Below are positions 1-5,974 of a stretch of 10,015 nt of DNA, piece by piece. Positions within the stretch are counted from its first letter, which is position 1, and each line of letters opens with the position of its first letter. The notes below the pieces were generated by a model. That model made no database searches, was not told where the DNA came from, and saw only the letters and a list, made by a program, of their open reading frames with translations. The translations under genes were made by a program, and so were the position numbers. This stretch comes from Gemmatimonadota bacterium (GTDB taxonomy: Bacteria > Gemmatimonadota > Gemmatimonadetes > JACCXV01), in contig JACCXV010000063.1 in assembly GCA_013696835.1 (NCBI GenBank), forward strand, positions 1 to 10,015, given 5' to 3'.

Positions 1-102
1 TCCGGGGAGCACGCGGAGATCATCCTCCGCGAAGTGATCGGGCTCCTCGAGCGGCTCGACCTCCACGGCTGGATGGCCGATGAGACGAGCGGCCGGACAT
101 GA
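1..102 (+). CDS. pqqD: PqqD, C-terminal fragment (PQQ peptide chaperone)
   Basis: This is the last 33 codons of an open frame that enters from the left edge and stops at TGA 100-102. The fragment contains LREVIGLLERLDLHGWM, which resembles the C-terminal winged-helix part of PqqD, where a helix ends in a 'L..RGW/L' turn. PqqD is a small RiPP recognition element that binds the PqqA precursor peptide and presents it to the radical SAM enzyme PqqE. The stop overlaps the ATG of pqqE (ATGA, 99-102), the usual pqqDE arrangement with translational coupling. The identification rests mainly on this junction, because the fragment alone is too short to be diagnostic. It could also be the PqqD part of a PqqCD fusion, since the N-terminal part lies outside the window. 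Confidence 0.72.
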   Translation, partial: SGEHAEIILREVIGLLERLDLHGWMADETSGRT

Positions 103-1295
103 GCCTCCAGATCGTCCCCTCGCCCATCGCGGCCTCGATCGCCACCGAGCCGATCGAGCGGCAACGCCCTGACCGCGCGTCGATCGAGCGCCCGCTCTCC
201 CTGCTCGCGGAGCTCACGTACCGCTGCGTCCTGCAGTGCCCCTACTGCTCGAATCCGCTGCGCTACGCCGAGTCGCGGTATCGGGAGGAGCTGGACACGG
301 CGTCATGGATGCGCGTCCTCGAGGAGGCGCGCGCGCTGGGCGTGGTACAGCTGGCGCTCTCCGGCGGCGAGCCCACGCTGCGCAGGGACATCCTGGAGAT
401 CGTGGGCCGGGCGCGCGAGCTCGGGTTCTACTCGACCCTCGTCACAGCCGGCACGCTCCTGCCGGACGAGAAGCTCGCTGCCTATCGGGACCTCGGCCTG
501 GACCACGTGCAGATCTCGCTCCAGGGTGCCACCCCGCAGGTCTCCGACCTCGTCGCAGGCAGCGAGTCGTTCGCGGAGAAGATCGCGGCCATGCGCCGCG
601 TGCGAGCATTCGACTTCCCGCTCACGGTCAACGTGGTCCTGCACCGCCTGAACCTGCACCAGGTTGCGGACTTCATCGCGATTGCGGAGGAGGTCGGTGC
701 CGACAAGCTCGAGCTCGCGAACACCCAGTACCACGGCTGGGCGCTGCTGAACCGGAAGCTGCTGATGCCCACGCGCGAAGGGGTCCGCGCCGCCGCGGAA
801 ATCGTGCAGCGGGCGCGCGCCAGGCTCGGCAACCGGCTGGAGATCGTGTACGTGCTGCCGGACTATTTCGAGGACTACCCCAAGCCCTGTCTCGGGGGAT
901 GGGCGCGGCGCTTTCTCACCATCACGCCGAATGGGGACGTGCTTCCCTGCCAGGCCGCGGGCGACATCAGTACGCTGGCCTTCGAGAACGTGCGGGAGAC
1001 GTCTCTCGAGCGCATCTGGTACGAGTCCTCGTCGTTCAACGCGTTCCGCGGGCATGGCTGGATGCCCGAGCCGTGCCGGTCGTGCCCTCGCAACGAGATC
1101 GACTTCGGCGGCTGCCGCTGCCAGGCCTTCGCGCTGACGGGCGACGCCGGGGCCACGGACCCGGTGTGTGTGCTCTCTCCCGACCATCGCATCGTGGAAG
1201 AGGCGATCGCCGAGTCCGCGGAAAGCGGGGAGGACGCAGGACTCCTGTATCGCACGCCCCGCAACATGCGAAGCCTGCTGAAGGTCGTCCCCTGA
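99..1295 (+). CDS. pqqE: PqqE, PQQ biosynthesis radical SAM/SPASM enzyme
   Basis: PqqE is a cytosolic radical SAM enzyme that forms the carbon-carbon bond between the Glu and Tyr side chains of PqqA, the first step of pyrroloquinoline quinone synthesis. The 398-residue product has the radical SAM cluster motif CVLQCPYC (C43, C47, C50) followed by SNP, and the SAM-binding GGEP at 89-92. The C-terminal SPASM region carries C264, C284, C326, C329, C339, C341 and C357. D335 sits where PqqE proteins have an aspartate ligand to an auxiliary cluster (D319 in the Methylobacterium enzyme, a constant offset of 16). Every expected metal ligand is therefore present. The length is slightly above the usual 360-390 because of an N-terminal extension of about 35 residues before LAELTYRC. 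The start ATG overlaps the pqqD stop. The next gene downstream is an ABC ATPase, overlapping by CTGA. Confidence 0.97.
   Translation: MSLQIVPSPIAASIATEPIERQRPDRASIERPLSLLAELTYRCVLQCPYCSNPLRYAESRYREELDTASWMRVLEEARALGVVQLALSGGEPTLRRDILEIVGRARELGFYSTLVTAGTLLPDEKLAAYRDLGLDHVQISLQGATPQVSDLVAGSESFAEKIAAMRRVRAFDFPLTVNVVLHRLNLHQVADFIAIAEEVGADKLELANTQYHGWALLNRKLLMPTREGVRAAAEIVQRARARLGNRLEIVYVLPDYFEDYPKPCLGGWARRFLTITPNGDVLPCQAAGDISTLAFENVRETSLERIWYESSSFNAFRGHGWMPEPCRSCPRNEIDFGGCRCQAFALTGDAGATDPVCVLSPDHRIVEEAIAESAESGEDAGLLYRTPRNMRSLLKVVP
1280..1284 (+). promoter_or_regulatory. Shine-Dalgarno supporting a CTG start of the ABC ATPase
   Basis: GAAGG lies inside the last codons of pqqE, 7 bases before CTG 1292-1294. 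Together with the CTGA overlap it is the best support for initiation at a non-canonical CTG. The downstream reading frame has no ATG, GTG or TTG before the conserved N-terminal strand of the ATPase. Confidence 0.45.
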
Positions 1296-2041
1296 CGTCG
1301 GGGAACGAGGCCGCGCCGGCGATCGAGGCGCGGGGTCTCGGCAAGGACTTCGGATCCGCCCGCGCGCTCGGCTCTCTCGACCTCAGCGTCCACGAGCGCG
1401 AGTTCTTCGGGTTCCTGGGCCCGAACGGCGCGGGCAAGACCACCACGGTCCATCTCCTCGCGACGCTGCTGTCGCCCTCCCGGGGAGGGGCGCGGATCCA
1501 CGGCCACGACCTTCGCCAGAAGCCGCTGGACGTTCGCCGCCACATCGGCCTCGTCTTCCAGGAGACCACCCTCGATCGCGATCTCACGGTCGAGCAGAAC
1601 CTGCGGTTCACGGCGCGCCTGTACGGCGTCGACCGTCCCGCGGCGGAGCGGCGCATCGACGAGCTGCTCGAGCTCTTCGAGCTCGGCGCGCGGCGGCGGG
1701 AGCTCGTCCGTGCGCTCTCGGGCGGCATGCGCCGCGCGCTCGACGTCGCCCGTGGAGTCCTCCACCGGCCCCGCTTGCTCTTCCTGGACGAGCCGACGCT
1801 CGGCCTCGACCCGGGGAACCGCCGGGGGCTGTGGGAGTTCCTGCACCGGTTGCGCCGCGCGGAGGCCATGACGCTCTTCCTCACGACTCACTACCTCGAA
1901 GAGGTTGCGGGCTGCGACCGCGTTGCGATCCTGCACCGCGGCGAGCTCGTCGCGCTCGGCACGCCCGACGAGGTCCGCGGAACGGCCGCATCTCTCGAGG
2001 ACGCCTTTTTCGATCTCACCGGAAACGGACCCGCGGCGTGA
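1292..2041 (+). CDS. ABC-2-type transporter ATPase, PQQ-cluster associated
   Basis: This is the nucleotide-binding subunit of an ABC-2-type (export-type) transporter, 249 residues if CTG 1292 is the start. All catalytic elements are present: Walker A GPNGAGKT (43-50), Q-loop Q90, signature LSGGM (142-146), Walker B LLFLDE (162-167), D-loop GLD, and switch histidine H200. A DrrA/CcmA-like ATPase of this short size commonly lies beside genes for PQQ synthesis or PQQ-dependent alcohol oxidation (the pedABC-type systems of Pseudomonas). The transported substrate is not established. The frame has no ATG, GTG or TTG near the N-terminus: the nearest canonical start is GTG 1166, 42 codons inside pqqE. 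CTG 1292 overlaps the pqqE TGA and has GAAGG 7 bases upstream, so I choose it. The matching permease gene begins at 2364, separated by an opposite-strand gene. Function as an ABC ATPase is certain; the start and substrate are not. Confidence 0.93.
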   Translation: MTSGNEAAPAIEARGLGKDFGSARALGSLDLSVHEREFFGFLGPNGAGKTTTVHLLATLLSPSRGGARIHGHDLRQKPLDVRRHIGLVFQETTLDRDLTVEQNLRFTARLYGVDRPAAERRIDELLELFELGARRRELVRALSGGMRRALDVARGVLHRPRLLFLDEPTLGLDPGNRRGLWEFLHRLRRAEAMTLFLTTHYLEEVAGCDRVAILHRGELVALGTPDEVRGTAASLEDAFFDLTGNGPAA

Positions 2042-2046
2042 CTTCC

Positions 2047-2373
2047 CTAGTTCTGCCAGACCCCGTAGCCGAGCTCGCGCAGGTCCTGCGCCAGGTCCCC
2101 CTCCATCTCGGCCGCCGAGGCGTAGGGCATCGGGTTCAGGAACTCGTACAGCTCCGGCATCAGCCGCTTCCCGTAGCGCGTCACGTAGCCGCACGCCTGC
2201 ACGCCGGCCTTGTGCCGCTGGAGCCGCTCCTCGGGCGTGAGACCGGTAACGCCCACGTACACGCAGGGCTGTCCGCGGACGTGCTGCGGGTTGGCGGCCC
2301 GGAACCTCCGCTCGCGGAGCACGCCTGGCCCGAGCAGCACGACGTACACGTTGTGGTGGTCGGATGCGGCCAT
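2047..2373 (-). CDS. Small GIY-YIG-like domain protein
   Basis: A 108-residue protein that looks like a stand-alone GIY-YIG domain. The first strand is NVYVVLL (8-14), standing for GIY. The second is CVYVGVTG (37-44), standing for YIG, followed by LTPEERLQRHKAG, the pattern 'YVG.T..TPEERF..HK.G' seen in small bacterial members. R50 or R53 could be the conserved arginine. The C-terminal helix, with acidic residues E89 and E91, could supply the metal-binding glutamate. The GIY-YIG fold is known from UvrC, homing endonucleases and many small proteins of unknown role; nuclease activity here is only inferred. The gene lies on the opposite strand between the ATPase and permease genes of one transporter. 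Its stop is 5 bases from the ATPase stop, and its 5' end overlaps the permease start by 10 bases head-to-head. AGGA lies about 12 bases before the ATG, rather far for a ribosome binding site. Confidence 0.75.
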   Translation of the reverse strand: MAASDHHNVYVVLLGPGVLRERRFRAANPQHVRGQPCVYVGVTGLTPEERLQRHKAGVQACGYVTRYGKRLMPELYEFLNPMPYASAAEMEGDLAQDLRELGYGVWQN

Positions 2374-3203
2374 TCGTTGGAATAGTCCTGCGCGAGCTCC
2401 AGCGGCTGCGGCGGCAGCGCACGCGCGTCATGGCGGGGCTGGCGCGCCCGCTGCTGTGGCTGTTCGTCGTCGGCTCGGGCTTCGGAGCGATCAGCGCCGC
2501 GGGAGATCCCGCCGCCTACCGTCGCTTCCTGCTCCCCGGGGTGCTCGGGATGGTGATCCTGTTCAGCGCGATGTTCGGGGCGCTCTCGACCGTGCATGAC
2601 CGCGAGTTCGGCGGCATCCGGCTGCTGCTCATCGCGCCCCTTCGGCGCTCGACGATCGTGCTCGCCAAGATCGCGAGCTCGACGCTCGTGGCCCTAGCGC
2701 AATCGGCGCTGCTGCTCCCGCTGCTGCCGGTGCTGGGGCTCCGCCCGGGGCCCGGGCGTATCGCAATCCTTCTCGCGGCGATGATCCTGACGGCGCTGGC
2801 GCTCTCGGCGCTCGGCATGCTGCTGGCAGCGCGGATCGAATCCATCGAGAGCTTCTCGGGCGTCGTGAACTTCGTCGTGCTGCCGATGTTCTTCCTGAGC
2901 GGGGCCCTGTACCCCACGCACGGCCTCCCGCAGGTGCTGCGAGCCCTGGCGGCGGTGAACCCCCTCACCTACGGCGTGGACCTCATGAAGCACGCCCTCT
3001 TCGGAGGTGCCTCGGCCGGAGTCCTGGGAGGCGTTCGAGCCGTTGCCGGAGTGCCAGCGGGATTCGCCCCCGAACTGTCGCCGGTCCTGGACGTGGCCGC
3101 CCTGACTGCCGCGTTCGTCGTCTCGGTGGCCGTGACGGTGCCGCTCTTCGGACGGGAGCCGAGCGCCACGCGGGCCGTCGCGGCCCCGACTGCCTCGCGG
3201 TAG
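2364..3203 (+). CDS. ABC-2-type transporter permease
   Basis: A 279-residue integral membrane subunit of an ABC-2 exporter, partner of the ATPase encoded at 1292-2041. A basic amphipathic N-terminus (RELQRLRRQRTR) is followed by about six hydrophobic segments, roughly at residues 24-44, 56-77, 104-124, 132-155, 166-182 and 243-262. The cytoplasmic EFGGIRLLLIAPLRRS (81-96) and the hairpin FFLSGALYP...NPLTYGVDLMK (177-209) are hallmarks of the ABC-2 membrane family. ATG 2364 is the only credible start, and no strong ribosome binding site precedes it. The start region overlaps the opposite-strand GIY-YIG-like gene by 10 bases, so the two 5' ends interfere on the DNA. The last codon TAG is part of a promoter-like TAGAAT serving the next gene. 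Substrate unknown; linkage to pqqDE suggests a role tied to PQQ-dependent metabolism. Confidence 0.9.
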   Translation: MRPFVGIVLRELQRLRRQRTRVMAGLARPLLWLFVVGSGFGAISAAGDPAAYRRFLLPGVLGMVILFSAMFGALSTVHDREFGGIRLLLIAPLRRSTIVLAKIASSTLVALAQSALLLPLLPVLGLRPGPGRIAILLAAMILTALALSALGMLLAARIESIESFSGVVNFVVLPMFFLSGALYPTHGLPQVLRALAAVNPLTYGVDLMKHALFGGASAGVLGGVRAVAGVPAGFAPELSPVLDVAALTAAFVVSVAVTVPLFGREPSATRAVAAPTASR

Positions 3204-3206
3204 AAT
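3201..3206 (+). promoter_or_regulatory. Candidate -10 element for a leaderless GNAT transcript
   Basis: TAGAAT differs from the sigma-70 -10 consensus TATAAT at one position. It ends 7 bases before the ATG at 3214, so transcription would start at or next to the start codon and give a leaderless mRNA. No ribosome binding site is visible before this ATG, which agrees. The element includes the permease stop codon TAG. No clear TTGACA-like -35 is seen 16-18 bases upstream. Confidence 0.4.
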
Positions 3207-3213
3207 CCGGCGC

Positions 3214-3945
3214 ATGAAGGCCGCCTTCCAGCCAGCACGTCCCGCCGACCTCGAGCTCCTGCTGGAGCTCATGCGCGAGTTCTACGCTCACGAACGACTG
3301 ACCTTCGCTCCGGCCGTGGCGCGCAGGGCGCTGCGAGCGCTCCTTCTCGACCGCGGGCTCGGCAGGGCCTGGGTGATTCGGGATGCGGGCGAGATCGCCG
3401 GCTATGCGGTGCTCACCTTCGGCTACAGCCTGGAGTTTCACGGCCGCGACGCGTTCCTCGACGAGCTCTACGTGCGCGAGCCGCACCGCGGACGCGGCAT
3501 CGGCACGCGCGTCCTCGCCGTGCTCGCGCGGGCTTGTCGCGCGGCCGGCGTCGACGCCCTGCACCTGGAGGTCGACCGGACGAACACCCGCGCGCAGGCC
3601 TTCTACCGTGCCTGGGGCTTCCGGGATCACGATCGGCATCTCATGACGCGGTGGATCGGGTCTCCGCCAGCTCCGCCGAAGCCGTCTGCGTCTTCAAGCC
3701 GAAGGGGTTCGACGAGCCTCGCCCAGGTGCCTCCGGGAGCCCGGCGGATCGGAGACGAGGCGGTGCAGCGGGCGACGGGAAAAGCGTGGCCGGAGTGGTA
3801 CCGCGTACTGAAGCGATGGGACGTGCGGAAGAACGGCCATGGCGCGACCGCCCGACACCTGCGCGAGGAGCACGGGCTCAGCCCCTGGTGGTCGCAGGCG
3901 GTCACGATCCGCTACGAGTGGGAAGCCGGGCTCAGGAAGGACTGA
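3214..3945 (+). CDS. GNAT acetyltransferase fused to a DUF4287-like domain
   Basis: A 243-residue, apparently cytosolic two-domain protein. Residues 1-147 are a GNAT N-acetyltransferase fold. The acetyl-CoA-binding motif A is ELYVREPHRGRGIGTRVL (84-101), with R92-G-R-G-I-G forming the pyrophosphate loop. It is followed by a typical LEVDRTNTRAQAFYRAWGF segment (118-136). Residues 148-180 are a Pro/Ser/Arg-rich linker. Residues 181-241 match the DUF4287-like pattern: DEAVQRATGKAWPEWYRVL, then RHLREEHGLSPWWSQAVTIRYE. This domain usually stands alone, is attached to DUF5655, or is attached to SRPBCC proteins; its function is not known. The fusion is in one frame with no sign of a frameshift. The acceptor substrate cannot be predicted. 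A near-consensus -10 sits just upstream. The 3' end overlaps the convergent DJ-1-family gene by 14 bases. Confidence 0.88.
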   Translation: MKAAFQPARPADLELLLELMREFYAHERLTFAPAVARRALRALLLDRGLGRAWVIRDAGEIAGYAVLTFGYSLEFHGRDAFLDELYVREPHRGRGIGTRVLAVLARACRAAGVDALHLEVDRTNTRAQAFYRAWGFRDHDRHLMTRWIGSPPAPPKPSASSSRRGSTSLAQVPPGARRIGDEAVQRATGKAWPEWYRVLKRWDVRKNGHGATARHLREEHGLSPWWSQAVTIRYEWEAGLRKD

Positions 3946-4525
3946 CCGGCCAGGGATACTCCATGTACGCCGCTGTCTCCCGCGCCTGCTCTTCGCCGAG
4001 CAGCCTCGACACCACGTGCAGCGCCATGTCGATGCCCGCGCTGACGCCTCCCGATAGCACGATCTTCCCGTTGTCCACGTACCGCGATTCGCTCCTCACG
4101 TCGGCGTCCGGCGCGATCTCCCGCAGCAGTCCCAGAGCCCCGTGATGCGTCGTGGCGCCGAGACCGGACAGCAAGCCGGCCTTCGCCAGCAGCAGTGCCC
4201 CGGTGCACACGGAGAGCACCAGCTCGGCCGTCTCCGACGTGCTCCGCAGCCACTCGATGAGCGCGGCGTTGTGCATCTCGCGGCGCGTTCCGAACCCGCC
4301 CGGCACGACCAGGATCTCCGGCGGAGGGCAGGACGCGAAGGAGTGCGTCGGCACGACTCGCAGGTCGTTCCGCGCGTGCACCGGCCCGGCTCGCTCGGAG
4401 ACCGTGTAGACGTTGAAGGGCGCGAGCCCCGTGCGCCTGCCGGTCACGGAGAAGACCTCGAACGGTCCCGCGAAGTCCAGCACCTCGACCTCGTCGAAGA
4501 GCAGGACCGCGACGTCGCGCGTCAA
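3932..4525 (-). CDS. DJ-1/PfpI family protein, isonitrile hydratase-like
   Basis: A 197-residue protein of the DJ-1/PfpI (class I glutamine amidotransferase-like) superfamily. The nucleophile elbow is SVCTGALLLAKAGLLSG with C107 and T108. D17 lies in the early VEVLDFAGPFEVF segment, and H127/H128 follow in ATTHHG. The C-terminal SGGVSAGIDMALHVV (158-172) is typical of the cyclohexyl-isocyanide hydratase (InhA)-like branch and of the sensor domain of GATase1-type AraC regulators. Here no AraC DNA-binding domain follows, so an enzyme is more likely than a regulator. The substrate is unknown. The start is TTG 4525, overlapping the symporter stop as TTGA. No other start codon exists between that point and the conserved first strand (DVAVLLF). 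GGAGG lies only one base before the TTG, so initiation probably depends on coupling to translation of the symporter. The 3' end overlaps the convergent GNAT gene by 14 bases, leaving no room for a terminator. Confidence 0.9.
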   Translation of the reverse strand: MTRDVAVLLFDEVEVLDFAGPFEVFSVTGRRTGLAPFNVYTVSERAGPVHARNDLRVVPTHSFASCPPPEILVVPGGFGTRREMHNAALIEWLRSTSETAELVLSVCTGALLLAKAGLLSGLGATTHHGALGLLREIAPDADVRSESRYVDNGKIVLSGGVSAGIDMALHVVSRLLGEEQARETAAYMEYPWPVSPS

Positions 4526-5874
4526 ACCTCCGCCAGCCCGGGCTCGTTGTCCGTGGACGAGTTCAGCTCGTAACCCTCCGAGCGCGCCACGAAGGCCGCA
4601 CAGGCCACGTCGCCCGTCACGTTCACCGTGGTCCGGCACATGTCCAGAATGCGGTCGACGCCGAGGATCACGCCGATCCCCTCCGCCGGCACGCCCACGG
4701 ACTGCAGCACGAGCACGATCAGCGGCAGCGAGCCTCCGGGGACTCCAGCCGTTCCGATGCCGGCCAGGATCGACATGAGCACGACCTGCACCTGCTGGGG
4801 GATCGTCAGGTCCACGCCGAAGAACTGCGCGAGGAACAGGACAGTCACGCCCTCGAAGAGCGCCGTGCCGTTCTGGTTCGCCGTCGAGCCCAGCGTGAGC
4901 ACGAAGCCCGAGATATGGCGCGGGACGCCGAGCCGCTCCTCGCTCACCCGCAGCGCGGTGGGCAGGGTCGCATTGCTGGAGCTGGTGGAGAAGGCGACGA
5001 TCATGATCTCGCGGATCTTGCGGAAGAAGACCAGCGGGCTCATGCGCGCGAGCAGCCGGACGAGGATGGAGTAGACCCCGAACTGGTGGATGAGCAGGCC
5101 GGCCAGGACCACGCCCACGTACTTCGCCAGCACGCCCAGGATGTCGAAGCCCAGCCTGGCGGAGATCGTGAAGATCAGCGCCGCCACCCCGTACGGCGCG
5201 AGGCGCATCGCGAAGCCGATGATGCGCATCACGACCTCGTAGAGCCCCTCGATGGCGGCCACGAGCCCCGCGGTCCGGGTGCGGTCGGTGAGCGCCAGCG
5301 CCACGCCGAAGATCAGCGAGAAGAACATCACCGCCAGCAGCCCGCCCCCTCGGTAGGTGGGATCGAACGCCCGCGCCGCGTCCTCGAGCGGGTTCCGCGG
5401 GATGATGTCGAGCAGCGTGTCGACGATCGGCTTCGCCTCGGCAGCCTGCTCCACGGGGCGCCGGGCCTCCGCCGAGACGAGGGACTGCCGCAGGGCGTCC
5501 GCGGCGGCCGGATCGATGCCCTCGCCGGGACGCACCACGTTCACCAGGAGCACCCCGATGGTGACCGAGATCAGCGTCACGGAGAAGGCGAAGCCGAAGG
5601 TCTTCGCGCCGATGCGCCCGAGTCGCCGCAGGTCGCCGAGCTCCGCCACGCCGAGCGTCAGCGCCGCGAAGATGAGCGGGATGACGATCATGAAGATCAG
5701 CCGCAGGAAGATCTGGCCGATCGGGTAGGCGACGTACGCGATGAAGGAGTCGAGCCACGGCTCCCCGGCCGCGAGCAGGTTCGCCAGCAGCCCGAGCGTG
5801 AGACCGACGGCGAGCCCGACGAGGATCCGGGTGGGGAGCGGCTGGCGCGCCCAGAAGCCGCGCTGCCTGGTCAC
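4522..5874 (-). CDS. Dicarboxylate/amino acid:cation symporter (DAACS family)
   Basis: A 450-residue inner-membrane secondary transporter of the glutamate/dicarboxylate family (GltPh, GltP, DctA), normal length. The serine-rich hairpin 1 is STSSSNATLP (296-305). The TM7 motif is NQNGT (333-337) where most members have NMDGT. Hairpin 2 is AGIGTAGVPGG (371-381). TM8 has DRILDMCRTTVNVTGD (407-422); D411 and R414 correspond to D394 and R397 of GltPh, and R414 favours an acidic substrate such as aspartate, glutamate or a C4-dicarboxylate. N418 and D422 of the cation site are conserved. The loop at about 117-150 is long and charged. The start is GTG 5874: an in-frame TAG lies 45 bases upstream and no ATG, GTG or TTG falls between. 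No clear ribosome binding site precedes it. The gene is coupled by TTGA to the DJ-1-family gene downstream. Confidence 0.94.
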   Translation of the reverse strand: MTRQRGFWARQPLPTRILVGLAVGLTLGLLANLLAAGEPWLDSFIAYVAYPIGQIFLRLIFMIVIPLIFAALTLGVAELGDLRRLGRIGAKTFGFAFSVTLISVTIGVLLVNVVRPGEGIDPAAADALRQSLVSAEARRPVEQAAEAKPIVDTLLDIIPRNPLEDAARAFDPTYRGGGLLAVMFFSLIFGVALALTDRTRTAGLVAAIEGLYEVVMRIIGFAMRLAPYGVAALIFTISARLGFDILGVLAKYVGVVLAGLLIHQFGVYSILVRLLARMSPLVFFRKIREIMIVAFSTSSSNATLPTALRVSEERLGVPRHISGFVLTLGSTANQNGTALFEGVTVLFLAQFFGVDLTIPQQVQVVLMSILAGIGTAGVPGGSLPLIVLVLQSVGVPAEGIGVILGVDRILDMCRTTVNVTGDVACAAFVARSEGYELNSSTDNEPGLAEV

Positions 5875-5951
5875 CGAAGGGATCTGGAGAGGATGGGCAG
5901 GCTCGTCACGGGCGGGAAGCTAATCCGTGCGTCTGCGAGCGAGAAGAACGT

Positions 5952-5969
5952 TCGCGGCCGTTACCGCGA
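5952..5969 (-). terminator. Weak hairpin downstream of the thioredoxin gene
   Basis: A perfect 6-bp inverted repeat TCGCGG/CCGCGA encloses a 6-base loop, starting 5 bases after the stop of the thioredoxin-like gene. On the minus strand it is followed by ACGTTCTTCTC, only loosely pyrimidine-rich and without a true T-run. It may weakly terminate or stabilise the upstream operon mRNA. It is the only notable structure in the roughly 100-base gap before the symporter gene; I see no convincing promoter there. Confidence 0.25.
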
Positions 5970-5974
5970 GGGAG

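Noticed and set aside
875..2431. Long minus-strand open frame (518 codons) opposite pqqE and the ABC ATPase
   Set aside because: It is Arg/Glu-rich without domain motifs, typical of an antisense shadow in high-G+C DNA, and it lies opposite two genes with complete catalytic motifs.
4526..5758. Upstream extension of the DJ-1 frame through the symporter gene (608 codons in total)
   Set aside because: The extension is Arg/Ala/Gly-rich low-complexity translation of the symporter in another frame; only the part after TTG 4525 has recognisable motifs.
5875..5974. Promoter search in the gap upstream of the symporter
   Set aside because: No pair of -35 and -10 boxes with acceptable spacing could be found on the minus strand; only the weak hairpin is reported.
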